This document shows positions 16,094 to 23,710 of a DNA stretch of 39,540 nt, one piece after another. Made by a program: the position numbers and the translations under genes. Position 1 is the first letter of the stretch, and the number at the start of each line of letters is the position of its first letter. This stretch comes from an uncultured Lachnospiraceae bacterium. GTDB taxonomy: Bacteria; Bacillota; Clostridia; Lachnospirales; Lachnospiraceae. The notes beneath the pieces are model-generated. The model was given only the letters and a program-made list of their open reading frames with translations. It was not told the origin of the DNA and did no database searches. The stretch spans positions 1-39,540 of the forward strand of contig CAMNCY010000005.1 in NCBI GenBank assembly GCA_946534785.1. The letters run 5' to 3'.

Positions 16094-18190
16094 TCATGCC
16101 AGCGGCAGGTTTACTCTGATGTCGAACTGCGAGCCCTGACCGACACTGCTGTGTACCTGAATGCTGCCGCCCATAAGACTGATGATCCTTCTGGCTGCGG
16201 AAAGCTCTCCCGTGGGATCGTCAAACAGTTTCGGCAGTTTTTCATCCGCAATACCGGTCCCGGTATCCGTGATGATGAAACGGTAATAGACTTTATTCCG
16301 GACGGCGGGGTCCGCGCTTGCATGGAACAGGATCTTACCGCCCTGGTTCGTAACGGCGACCGCGTTCTCCAGCACCGTAAGGAAGGCCAGCTGGAGTCCT
16401 GCCCGGCTCCCGATCACTCTGTCCGGAAGATTTTCCGCCGTCTCGCAGGAGAAGATAATGCCCCTCTCCCTGCACTGGGGCCAGATCACTTTCCTGACCA
16501 TGTCGATACAGGCGACCATGGAGAATTCTGCCGTCTCCGCGCTCCGTGCGCCCGGATCGAGGGAGGCGACTTCGATCAGGTCCTCCGTCATGGCGGGAAG
16601 GGACTCTGCGATCAGGGCCGCTTTCTCCGCGTACTGCGCTGCCCGGGCAGCATCCGTTTCCTTCTGCTGCATATCGATCAGGCTCCGGATGCTCTGGAGC
16701 TGTCCCGACATCATATACTGCATTCTCTTAAGACATTTATCCTTTTCCTTCATCCGGAGGATCCCGTCCCGGTCCTTCTTCTGCAGGGAAAGCTCCTGGT
16801 CGCGCAGATCCGACTGCAGGTGCTCGATCTGTCCCTGCAGGGCGCTGATCCTGGCAAGGAAGCCCTGGCGGTTCCCCTCCGCGGCGGCTTTTTCCTCCTC
16901 CGCTTCGGTTTTCAGCGCCTGTTTCTCCGCCTCCGCCTTTTCCTTCAGCTCTTCCATCTCTTTGAGATGTTCGGCCTCCAGTTTTCCGGCCTGCTCTTCC
17001 AGCGCTTTCCGGGTCTTCTCCTCCGACTTTCCGACTTCTTTTTCCAGACGGAGGATCCGCTCCGTATACTGTTTTTCGTTTTTCTTTGCCGTCTCTTCGC
17101 GGCTTTTATTCTTCTCCTGCAGGCTCTTTAAGGCTTCCTGGGCCGCTTCACGAAGGCTCTCGGCCTCTTCGATCTGCTTTGCCGCATCCGCCCTGGCCTC
17201 ATCGATCCTGCGCTGTGCATCGTCCTCATTTCTCTCGGCTTTTGCCAGGATCTCCGCGACCTTCTCCTGCGATTTCTTCTCGGCCTTCCGGACCAGCTTC
17301 TCCGCCTTGCTTACGGCCTTGCGCACCGCCTCGTCTGCCTTCTCCAGGCTCTCTGCGATGATGGCGTCGTCTTCCTTCTTCTGCAGTTCCCTCGCTTCGT
17401 CCTCCGCCTTTCTGCGGACCTTTTCCTCATCCCGGAGGATCTCCGTGATCTCCTGGAAAATGATATAGAGCATGTTGGTCCCGCCGTCCTTAACGAGGGA
17501 GACCACAGCCTGGGCGGGAATGCCGGTCCCGTCCACATGCTCCAGCATGACCCTGACCGTTACCGGTTTTGCTTCCTTCAGGACATTGAGCCTGGCAACC
17601 GCCGTCATGACCTTCTTCTGGTCCTCATAGGGCATGATGAAGAACGGGTTTTCCCCGACCTTGTCACGGAAGATCTTCTTATTGTATCCAAGCCGCCGGC
17701 TGAACCACCGGTTGTAATGCCTCACATGCAGGATCGCGGCTGACGGATTTGCAAGGATCAGGACACCGCTCGGCACGTTTTCGATAAAGCCCTTGATCAG
17801 GGCCGGCTCCGTACGCGTATACTTTCTGGACATGCCGACATAGACCAGCTCGTAACCGATGCTGGCCTTGTGTATGGAAAGTGAGCAGCGAAGGTTCAGG
17901 GAAGCATCCTCATCCTTGGGGATCAGATTGACATCGTAGACGACCGTATTCGTATCGCCGCCGGCAGGCGCCGACTTGATGGAGGCCACATCGACCTTAT
18001 ACTGGACAGGATCCTTCTTCAGCTGTTCCTCCAGATACTGGAGGATCTCCTTGTGCGTGCGAAGGTGCAGGATCTCATCCGGCGTGACCCATACGATATC
18101 GTCCGAAAGAAATGCCAGTATCTCTTCCGCGTCCTTTCTGCTAAAATAATCAGTGATAAATTGTTTTCCATAATCGATAGGTGTCTGCAT
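16094..18190 (-). CDS. SnoaL-like/PAS/coiled-coil protein with degenerate histidine-kinase core
   Basis: The 698-residue product is soluble, with no membrane helix. Residues 1-120 look like a SnoaL/NTF2-type sensor domain. Residues 130-250 are PAS-like (IENVPSGVLILANPSAAIL, then FQEITEILRDEEKVR). A very long Glu/Lys/Ala-rich coiled coil fills 250-490. The region at 490-545 sits where a DHp domain would be but reads MSGQLQSIRSL, without the phospho-acceptor His. The last 110 residues form an HATPase domain with N box LENAVAVT (607-614) and G1 box DTGTGI (642-647). The G2 region GELSAARRIISLMGG lacks the usual GLGL. It may be a pseudokinase or partner protein. No ribosome binding site precedes the ATG, and an extended -10 box lies just upstream. 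An alpha/beta hydrolase gene follows 29 bp downstream. Confidence 0.85.
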   Translation of the reverse strand: MQTPIDYGKQFITDYFSRKDAEEILAFLSDDIVWVTPDEILHLRTHKEILQYLEEQLKKDPVQYKVDVASIKSAPAGGDTNTVVYDVNLIPKDEDASLNLRCSLSIHKASIGYELVYVGMSRKYTRTEPALIKGFIENVPSGVLILANPSAAILHVRHYNRWFSRRLGYNKKIFRDKVGENPFFIMPYEDQKKVMTAVARLNVLKEAKPVTVRVMLEHVDGTGIPAQAVVSLVKDGGTNMLYIIFQEITEILRDEEKVRRKAEDEARELQKKEDDAIIAESLEKADEAVRKAVSKAEKLVRKAEKKSQEKVAEILAKAERNEDDAQRRIDEARADAAKQIEEAESLREAAQEALKSLQEKNKSREETAKKNEKQYTERILRLEKEVGKSEEKTRKALEEQAGKLEAEHLKEMEELKEKAEAEKQALKTEAEEEKAAAEGNRQGFLARISALQGQIEHLQSDLRDQELSLQKKDRDGILRMKEKDKCLKRMQYMMSGQLQSIRSLIDMQQKETDAARAAQYAEKAALIAESLPAMTEDLIEVASLDPGARSAETAEFSMVACIDMVRKVIWPQCRERGIIFSCETAENLPDRVIGSRAGLQLAFLTVLENAVAVTNQGGKILFHASADPAVRNKVYYRFIITDTGTGIADEKLPKLFDDPTGELSAARRIISLMGGSIQVHSSVGQGSQFDIRVNLPLA

Positions 18191-18196
18191 GTGTTC

Positions 18197-18205
18197 ATTT
18201 TAGCA
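18197..18205 (-). promoter_or_regulatory. Extended -10 promoter implying a leaderless transcript
   Basis: On the minus strand TGC-TAAAAT (18197-18205) ends six bases before the ATG at 18190, so transcription should begin at or near the A of the start codon. A perfect 12-bp palindrome, CACATATATGTG (18224-18235), covers the -35 area and could bind a regulator. Confidence 0.4.
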
Positions 18206-18323
18206 CAATCAAAATCATATGCGCACATATATGTGAAATTATGGGACATGGCGTCCGGCCCCTGTCCGTACGGCTGAAGAAGCCGCGGGATGCCGCCGGC
18301 GGTTTGAAAGGAGCAGATTTTCT

Positions 18324-18620
18324 ATGGAAGATACAAACAGACCCGTCGATGAAATGATCGAAGAAGACGGCATCATCACCCTGACCGACGAAGACGGGGC
18401 GACCGTCGATTTTGAATTCCTGGATCTTCTGAATTATGAAGGCGCCTCCTATGCGGTAGTGGTGCCCGTAGAGGACGAGACCGATACCGTCCAGATCTTC
18501 CGCGTGGAAGACCCGGACCAGGAAGAGAACACCTTTATCCCCGTTGTGGACGAAGAGACCGCAATGGCTGTCTTTGAGCTTTTCAAAGAAAAGAATAAAG
18601 ACGACTTTGATTTTGCATAA
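18324..18620 (+). CDS. DUF1292 family protein
   Basis: The 98-residue, strongly acidic product matches DUF1292 (YrzB-like) proteins, which are widespread in Firmicutes and of unknown function. The core is visible as ITLTDEDGATVDFEFLDLLNYEG, then YAVVVPVE, then VQIFRVED and the closing VVDEETAMAVFELF. Usual length is about 90-110 residues. AAAGGAG lies 10 nt before the ATG. In many Clostridia the gene neighbours the Holliday-junction resolvase and Fur genes, which are absent here. It ends only 9 bp from the stop of the convergent lipid kinase. Confidence 0.92.
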   Translation: MEDTNRPVDEMIEEDGIITLTDEDGATVDFEFLDLLNYEGASYAVVVPVEDETDTVQIFRVEDPDQEENTFIPVVDEETAMAVFELFKEKNKDDFDFA

Positions 18621-18629
18621 GGCTCTGCC

Positions 18630-19616
18630 TCAGAAAAGGAAACGGAGCTGATCCTCTGCGGTCCCGAGACGGATCTCAGAAGAGCGGCATACCGGTTCCC
18701 CGTCTGTCTGCACCCATGCCGGCTGATCGGTCCTGATATGGACCCGGCCGGCTTTTTCCATGTGCACACAGTCAAAGGAGACGTGCCTTCCCTTGTAGGC
18801 GCTGGGAAAGATCCGGAAGAACGCCGCGGTATGGGAAGGATTGCCGACACAGATATCCAGAAGGCCGTCCGTATCGTCCGCATCGGGGCAGAACATGAAG
18901 CCGCCTCCTTCATAGCGGTGCTCCATGCCCACGCAGAGAAGGGTGTGGGGCCATTTCAGGATCCTTTCGCCATCCAGCTCCATTTCCGTATCGAATTTCC
19001 GGAAGGAAAAAATCAGCCGGATCGCCACTGCAATATAGATGAGCTTTCCCAGATGGAGCTTATTCAGGACGCTCTTTAAGGGTGAGACCATGACCTCCCG
19101 GCAGATGGCGGCATCAAATCCGATCCCGCATCCGCTGTTGAATCTCCTGGTAAAGGGCTTCTCTTCCGGTGCCGCTTCCTTCCCGCTTATGGGATCGATC
19201 CGCCCGCAGGACTGCAGAAATTCCACTTCCCCGACATCCATCAGGCGGACCGTATCCGCCCGGAGGATCCGCTCCGCATTTCTGCACGGATCCATGTCCA
19301 TCCCCAGTTCCCTGGCAAGATCGTTCGCGGAGCCTGCGGGAATAAAGCCCACTTTCGTATTCTTCAGGTCGCGGATCCCGTTGACGGCCTGATTGAGAGA
19401 CCCGTCTCCTCCCACGATCACCAGCGTCGTTTTCTTTCCGTCCCCGGTCAGTTCCCGGCAGATCTCTTCAATACCCTTTTCGGGCGTTGAAAAATGCACC
19501 GCAAAGGGCTTCCCGCTTTTCCGGAAGACGTCCTCCGCTTTCTCCCAGTTCTTTCCGGTATGTCCTGACGCTCCGGAAGGATTGACCACAATATGGAATA
19601 CTTCGTCCTGATTCAT
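18630..19616 (-). CDS. Diacylglycerol kinase / lipid kinase family protein (YegS-DgkB type)
   Basis: These enzymes phosphorylate diacylglycerol or related lipids using an ATP-binding fold shared with NAD kinases. The 328-residue protein has the nucleotide loop GGDGSLNQAVNG near residue 70, preceded by HIVVNPSGASG at the start, and then the PAGSANDLARELG segment. The C-terminal domain has the family's NSGCGIGFDA and a closing TDGEP-type loop (WVQTDGEPV). I used the ATG at 19616 because it lies just before the first conserved strand; an ATG 33 bp upstream is possible, and neither has a strong ribosome binding site. The gene is convergent with the DUF1292 gene. Confidence 0.9.
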   Translation of the reverse strand: MNQDEVFHIVVNPSGASGHTGKNWEKAEDVFRKSGKPFAVHFSTPEKGIEEICRELTGDGKKTTLVIVGGDGSLNQAVNGIRDLKNTKVGFIPAGSANDLARELGMDMDPCRNAERILRADTVRLMDVGEVEFLQSCGRIDPISGKEAAPEEKPFTRRFNSGCGIGFDAAICREVMVSPLKSVLNKLHLGKLIYIAVAIRLIFSFRKFDTEMELDGERILKWPHTLLCVGMEHRYEGGGFMFCPDADDTDGLLDICVGNPSHTAAFFRIFPSAYKGRHVSFDCVHMEKAGRVHIRTDQPAWVQTDGEPVCRSSEIRLGTAEDQLRFLF

Positions 19617-19674
19617 TTTATTTCTTATCCCCGCACTGCCATTATGCATGAATTCTGTTAGAATATAAGATACT

Positions 19675-19696
19675 GTTTCCGGAAAACGCCGGAAAC
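19675..19696 (+). promoter_or_regulatory. Hairpin in the upstream region of the chromate transporter genes
   Basis: GTTTCCGG (19675-19682) and CCGGAAAC (19689-19696) form a perfect 8-bp inverted repeat, about 38 bp before the TTG start. It may be an operator or a 5'-leader hairpin; I recognise no known regulator site. Confidence 0.35.
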
Positions 19697-19733
19697 GGGA
19701 AATGAATGACCGTCTTTACATGGAGGTACTGTT

Positions 19734-20288
19734 TTGAAAGAGCTTCTGGATCTGTATCTGGCGTTTATGAAGATCGGCGCCGTCAATTTCGGCGGCGGCT
19801 ATGCCATGCTTCCCCTTCTGGAACGGGATCTTGCACAGAAAAAGGGATGGGTCACGACCGATGAGCTGATGGACTATTTCGCGATCGGCCAGTGCACGCC
19901 CGGCATCATTGCCCTGAATGTTTCCACCTTTATCGGAAGCAAACGAAAGGGGACCCTCGGCGGCATCGTCGCATCCCTCGGGTTCCTCAGCATCCCGATC
20001 CTCATCATCCTGGTCATCGCCGCGTTCCTGACCAACTTTGCCGATCTGGCCATCGTGAAGAACGCCTTCGCCGGCATCCGTGTCTGTGTCTGCGTCCTGA
20101 TCCTGCAGGCCGTCCTCAAGCTCTGGAAGAAAGCGATCGTGGACCGGACGACCCTGATCCTGTATCTTGTCATCTTCCTGATGATGATCTGCTCCGGCTT
20201 CCTTCCCTTCTCCGTTCCCGCTGCCGTTCTCGTGATCGCAGCCGGCGTCTTCGGCATTTTCTTCGGGAAAGGAGGCGCCAGAGCATGA
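19734..20288 (+). CDS. Chromate transporter family protein, first half
   Basis: This is a short CHR-domain membrane protein of 184 residues. The CHR signature is clear: FMKIGAVNFGGGYAMLPLLERDL, then GWVTTDELMDYFAIGQCTPGI. Several membrane helices follow. Short CHR proteins function as pairs of antiparallel halves encoded by adjacent genes, as here. The annotated role is chromate efflux, although the physiological ion in anaerobes is unproven. The start is TTG at 19734 with GGAGG seven bases upstream. The stop overlaps the next start (ATGA). Confidence 0.92.
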   Translation: MKELLDLYLAFMKIGAVNFGGGYAMLPLLERDLAQKKGWVTTDELMDYFAIGQCTPGIIALNVSTFIGSKRKGTLGGIVASLGFLSIPILIILVIAAFLTNFADLAIVKNAFAGIRVCVCVLILQAVLKLWKKAIVDRTTLILYLVIFLMMICSGFLPFSVPAAVLVIAAGVFGIFFGKGGARA

Positions 20289-20857
20289 CCTATATAAGAC
20301 TTTTCTTCGAATTCTTCAAGACAGGCCTTTTTGCCGTCGGCGGAGGGCTTGCCACGCTCCCCTTCCTGTATGAGATCTCTTCACGGACCGGGTGGTTTAC
20401 GACGGCCGACATCGCGGATATGATCGCGATCTCCGAGTCCACTCCCGGTGCGATCGGCATCAACATGTCCACCTATGCGGGATATATGACGGGCGGGGTC
20501 CCCGGCGGCATCATCGCCACCCTGGGCCTGGGCACGCCGTGTATCATCATTATCCTCATCATATCGAAGTTCCTGAAGAAATTCCGCGATAACCCCTACG
20601 TGGAGAAAGCCTTCTACGGCCTCCGTCCGGCATCCATCGCCATGATCTCCGCTGCCGGGATCAACGTTGTTAAGATCGCTCTCTTCAATTTCCCCGCTTT
20701 TTCGGCATCCGGAAAACTCCTGGACCTGATCTCCCTGAAGGGATGGATCCTTGCCATTGCCCTGTTCGCCGCCATGAAGAAGCTCAAGTGGCACCCGATC
20801 GTCTTTCTTGCGATCTCTGCGGTCGTGGGCATCATCTTTAAATTCGGCGGCGCCTGA
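20285..20857 (+). CDS. Chromate transporter family protein, second half
   Basis: This 190-residue CHR-domain protein is the partner of the preceding one, starting in a 4-bp ATGA overlap that implies coupled translation. The signature is FFKTGLFAVGGGLATLPFL, followed by GWFTTADIADMIAISESTPGAIG. Multiple membrane helices follow, ending VVGIIFKFGGA. The frame is open well upstream of this ATG, but that part is the first gene read in another frame and should not be counted. A long terminator hairpin follows at 20889. Confidence 0.92.
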   Translation: MTYIRLFFEFFKTGLFAVGGGLATLPFLYEISSRTGWFTTADIADMIAISESTPGAIGINMSTYAGYMTGGVPGGIIATLGLGTPCIIIILIISKFLKKFRDNPYVEKAFYGLRPASIAMISAAGINVVKIALFNFPAFSASGKLLDLISLKGWILAIALFAAMKKLKWHPIVFLAISAVVGIIFKFGGA

Positions 20858-20888
20858 GCCGCAGCCCAGAGCACAGAATGCAGACAGG

Positions 20889-20929
20889 GCCCCGTTATGC
20901 GCCGGCCGGCGCATAACGGGGCTCTTTTT
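20889..20929. terminator. Bidirectional terminator between chromate transporter and dehydrogenase genes
   Basis: A perfect inverted repeat, GCCCCGTTATGCGCC joined to its complement by only GGCC-type bases (20889-20922), is followed by TCTTTTTATG on the plus strand. It serves two convergent genes. Confidence 0.88.
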
Positions 20930-20936
20930 ATGTTTT

Positions 20937-21923
20937 TTATGCCTTCAGCATGGTCGGACAGGTACCGGTCTCCTTCATGGAAAGAATTCCTTCAATACCG
21001 CATTTTACCATGCTCTCGATGGCTTCCGCCGTATAAAAGGCCATATGCTGCGTCATGATGACGTTCCGGAACTGGTGCAGGTAGAACCAGTCCCTGTTGG
21101 CGATGATGTCCGTCCTTCTGTCCCTGTGGATGATCCCTTCTTCGCCTTCGGCCGTATCCATGCCGAGGGCACCGATCTTCTCGGTCTCGATTCCTTCGAC
21201 GAGGGCCTTCGTATCGATCAGCTCCCCCCTTGCGCAGTTGACGAGAATGACGCCGTCCTTCATGGCAGCGATCTCCTTATGACCGATGATATGAAATGTT
21301 TCCGGGATCAGCGGCATATGGAGCGTGATAATATCCGACTGCGCAAAGAGTTCCTCCATGGAAACATATTCCGCAATGGCGGCCGCTTCTTCGTTCTGAT
21401 ACACATCATACGCGATCATCCGGCATCCGAAGCCCGAAAGATTCTTTAATACCTGACGTCCGATCCGTCCGGTCCCCATCACGCCGACGGTCAGGGAGTT
21501 CATATTCCTCCCCATGAGTCCCTGGAGGGAGAAATCGTTGACATACCCTCTCCAGAAGGCCTGTTTATAATTCCGAAGACACATCAGGATCATCATGACG
21601 GTAAAATCCGCCACGCCGTTCGGCGCGTAGTTCGCATTGCAGACTTTGATCCCCAGTTCCTCTGCTGCCGCAAGATCGATATGGTTATAGCCGATCGTCC
21701 TGGTGGAAAGAAAACGCACGCCGTTCCTGTGATACTGTTCCAGGAGCGCCCGGTCGATCAGCCCCTGCCCGAGAAAGGACACTCCTTCACAGCCTTCCGT
21801 CAGATCCGCATTGTCCGGACCCGGGACCGCTGAGGAGCGGATGATCTCGATCCCGTGCTCTTTCGCCAGCGCATCCAGATACTCTTCCTCGTCTGCCCTG
21901 ACTTCAAATGCCATAATTTTCAT
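20937..21923 (-). CDS. D-isomer-specific 2-hydroxyacid dehydrogenase (D-lactate dehydrogenase-like)
   Basis: The enzyme should reduce a 2-oxo acid such as pyruvate to the D-hydroxy acid with NADH. The 328-residue product has the NAD-binding GTGRIG at 150-155, the catalytic arginine in NCARGELIDT (R232), an acidic residue in DTAEGEEG (about 259-261), and the catalytic histidine in TQHMAFYT (H293). The TQHMAFYT and TRTIGYNHIDL segments favour the D-lactate dehydrogenase/VanH branch over glycerate or formate enzymes. AGGAGG lies seven bases before the ATG at 21923. It follows the HAD gene by 61 bp on the same strand. Confidence 0.9.
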   Translation of the reverse strand: MKIMAFEVRADEEEYLDALAKEHGIEIIRSSAVPGPDNADLTEGCEGVSFLGQGLIDRALLEQYHRNGVRFLSTRTIGYNHIDLAAAEELGIKVCNANYAPNGVADFTVMMILMCLRNYKQAFWRGYVNDFSLQGLMGRNMNSLTVGVMGTGRIGRQVLKNLSGFGCRMIAYDVYQNEEAAAIAEYVSMEELFAQSDIITLHMPLIPETFHIIGHKEIAAMKDGVILVNCARGELIDTKALVEGIETEKIGALGMDTAEGEEGIIHRDRRTDIIANRDWFYLHQFRNVIMTQHMAFYTAEAIESMVKCGIEGILSMKETGTCPTMLKA

Positions 21924-21984
21924 ACTGAAACCTCCTATGACATTCCCTATGCCCATTCAGGCATGCCCGCGTTATCTTTATGCC

Positions 21985-22728
21985 TTACATGCTGTCGGAT
22001 CCTTTCTGCAGGATCCTGTAAAGAAGCGCCGGAAGACCCTCGTCCCCATCCAGGGCAAAATCCGGTTCCGGAAGCGTTTCTCTGGTCCCTTCCTCTGCCG
22101 CATAGGCCGGTACCTGTCTCCGGATCAGGACTGCATGCCATCCGGCGTTCTTTGCTCCTTTGATATCGGCCGCCGGGTCATCCCCGATGAACCAGCAGTC
22201 TTCGTTTGCAAGGCCGAACCGTTCCGCATAGACTGAAAAGATCCGGGGATCCGGTTTGTGGATCCCGACATCGTCCGATGCCATCACATGATCCTCCGGG
22301 ATCAGGTCCGAGATCCCCAGGGCCCGGTATTTATCCCTCTGGTGTTCCGATCCGCCGTTGGTGATAATGCCGAGGAAATACCCCTGCTCCTTCAGAAACC
22401 GCAGGCTCTCTTCCATGGCAGGCCGAAGGCGGAGATGTTTCTGGCAGCTGACATATGCCCGGTGAAAGGCAGCTCCCTCCTCATCGCTGATGGTGACGCC
22501 CATTTCCCGGAAGGTCTTCACGTTCCGAGAAACGTTCATTTCCGCCTCCGTGATCTCGCCCCTTTTGCAGCGGTAGAACTCGATATCGCTCCACTTGCGG
22601 CTGACGGCAAAAAGCTTCTCGAAATCCATGTCAAACCGCCCGCCGAAAGTCTCTTCGTAAGCCTGCAGATACGGGTCGGAGCGCAGGTACAGCGTCCCGT
22701 CTATGTCAAATACAAACGCCGCCATCAT
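21985..22728 (-). CDS. HAD-superfamily hydrolase
   Basis: The 247-residue product has all four HAD motifs: nucleophile DIDGT (D8, D10), ITNGG, K in KPDPRIF and GDDPAAD. A helical cap lies between motifs I and II. It resembles the YjjG/phosphoglycolate-phosphatase-like class of small-molecule phosphatases; the substrate cannot be told. Its start overlaps the stop of the ABC-3 permease gene by 4 bp (ATGA), which implies coupled translation. A second in-frame ATG follows immediately, so the start is uncertain by one codon. Confidence 0.88.
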   Translation of the reverse strand: MMAAFVFDIDGTLYLRSDPYLQAYEETFGGRFDMDFEKLFAVSRKWSDIEFYRCKRGEITEAEMNVSRNVKTFREMGVTISDEEGAAFHRAYVSCQKHLRLRPAMEESLRFLKEQGYFLGIITNGGSEHQRDKYRALGISDLIPEDHVMASDDVGIHKPDPRIFSVYAERFGLANEDCWFIGDDPAADIKGAKNAGWHAVLIRRQVPAYAAEEGTRETLPEPDFALDGDEGLPALLYRILQKGSDSM

Positions 22729-23570
22729 TCATATCCTTTCAGCTTCGCGATCAGGGTAAAGACCAGGAATACCACGATGTCCGCCGCGACGATCGTCGAG
22801 CCGACGGGCGTCGAGAACAGGATGGAGCAGGTCATGCCCACGAGGGCGCAGCACACGGAAATGACCGCGGAAATGATCACGACTTTCCGGAATCCGTGGA
22901 ACAGGCGCATGGCGGAGATCGCGGGGAAGATCACAAGCGCCGAGATCAGAAGGGACCCCACAAGGTTCATGCCCAGCACGATAATGATGGCGATGATCAC
23001 GGCGATGATCAGATTGTAGCGCTGTGTGGGAACACCGGTAGCCCGCGAGAAATCCTCATCGAAGGTGACGGCAAAGATCCGGTTGTAAAGCAGGATGAAC
23101 GCGGCGATGACCAGAATGGAGAAGATCACGCAGATCCGCACCTCGCTCTTTTTCAGTGTCAGGATGGAGACGGAGCCGAACAGTGTCGTGCATACATCCC
23201 CCGAAATATTGGCCGACGTGGAGAAGCGGTTCATGATCAGATATCCGATCGCCAGCGCCCCGACGGAAAGCATGGCGATCGCCGCATCTCCCTTGATCTT
23301 GGCATTCTGCCCCGTCCGAAGAAGCAGGATGGCCGTCAGGATCGTGACCGGCATGACGATCAGCGTATTATTGGAAAGATTGAAAACAGAGGCCACGGCC
23401 ATGGCGCCGAAGGCCACATGGGAAAGACCGTCGCCGATGAAGGAATACCGCTTCAGGACCAGGGTCACCCCCAGAAGTGACGAACAGAGGGCGACCAGCG
23501 TCCCCACAACAAAAGCATATTTGACAAAAGGATACTGCAGGTAGTACTGCAGCTGTTCAATTACAGACAT
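22725..23570 (-). CDS. ABC-3 family metal transporter permease (ZnuB/MntB type)
   Basis: The 281-residue protein has about eight membrane helices and ABC-3 landmarks: KRYSFIGDGLSHVAFGAMA near the N-terminus, then the GVPTQRYNLI loop and NLVGSLLISALVIFPAISAMRL. Such permeases import Zn2+, Mn2+ or Fe2+ with an ATPase and a binding protein. Neither partner is next to it: the upstream neighbour is divergent and a HAD hydrolase follows. The ATG at 23570 has GGGAG seven bases before it; a GTG one codon earlier is possible. An inverted repeat CTGATGG/CCATCAG (23612-23638) lies upstream and might be an operator. Confidence 0.9.
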   Translation of the reverse strand: MSVIEQLQYYLQYPFVKYAFVVGTLVALCSSLLGVTLVLKRYSFIGDGLSHVAFGAMAVASVFNLSNNTLIVMPVTILTAILLLRTGQNAKIKGDAAIAMLSVGALAIGYLIMNRFSTSANISGDVCTTLFGSVSILTLKKSEVRICVIFSILVIAAFILLYNRIFAVTFDEDFSRATGVPTQRYNLIIAVIIAIIIVLGMNLVGSLLISALVIFPAISAMRLFHGFRKVVIISAVISVCCALVGMTCSILFSTPVGSTIVAADIVVFLVFTLIAKLKGYE

Positions 23571-23710
23571 CACACCGCTCCCGTGTAAGAATAATCATGG
23601 TGAATCGGTCCCTGATGGGGTATACTTGTTACCATCAGAAACCTCGGAAAAATACGACTGCCCCCAGGGCAGATATATGTTCATTATAGAGCATACCAAC
23701 CGGAGATAGA

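Noticed and set aside
19892-20857. A single 321-residue frame suggesting a fused chromate transporter
   Set aside because: Its first 130 residues are the first transporter gene read in the wrong frame (Arg/His/Pro-rich). The true second gene starts at 20285 in an ATGA overlap.
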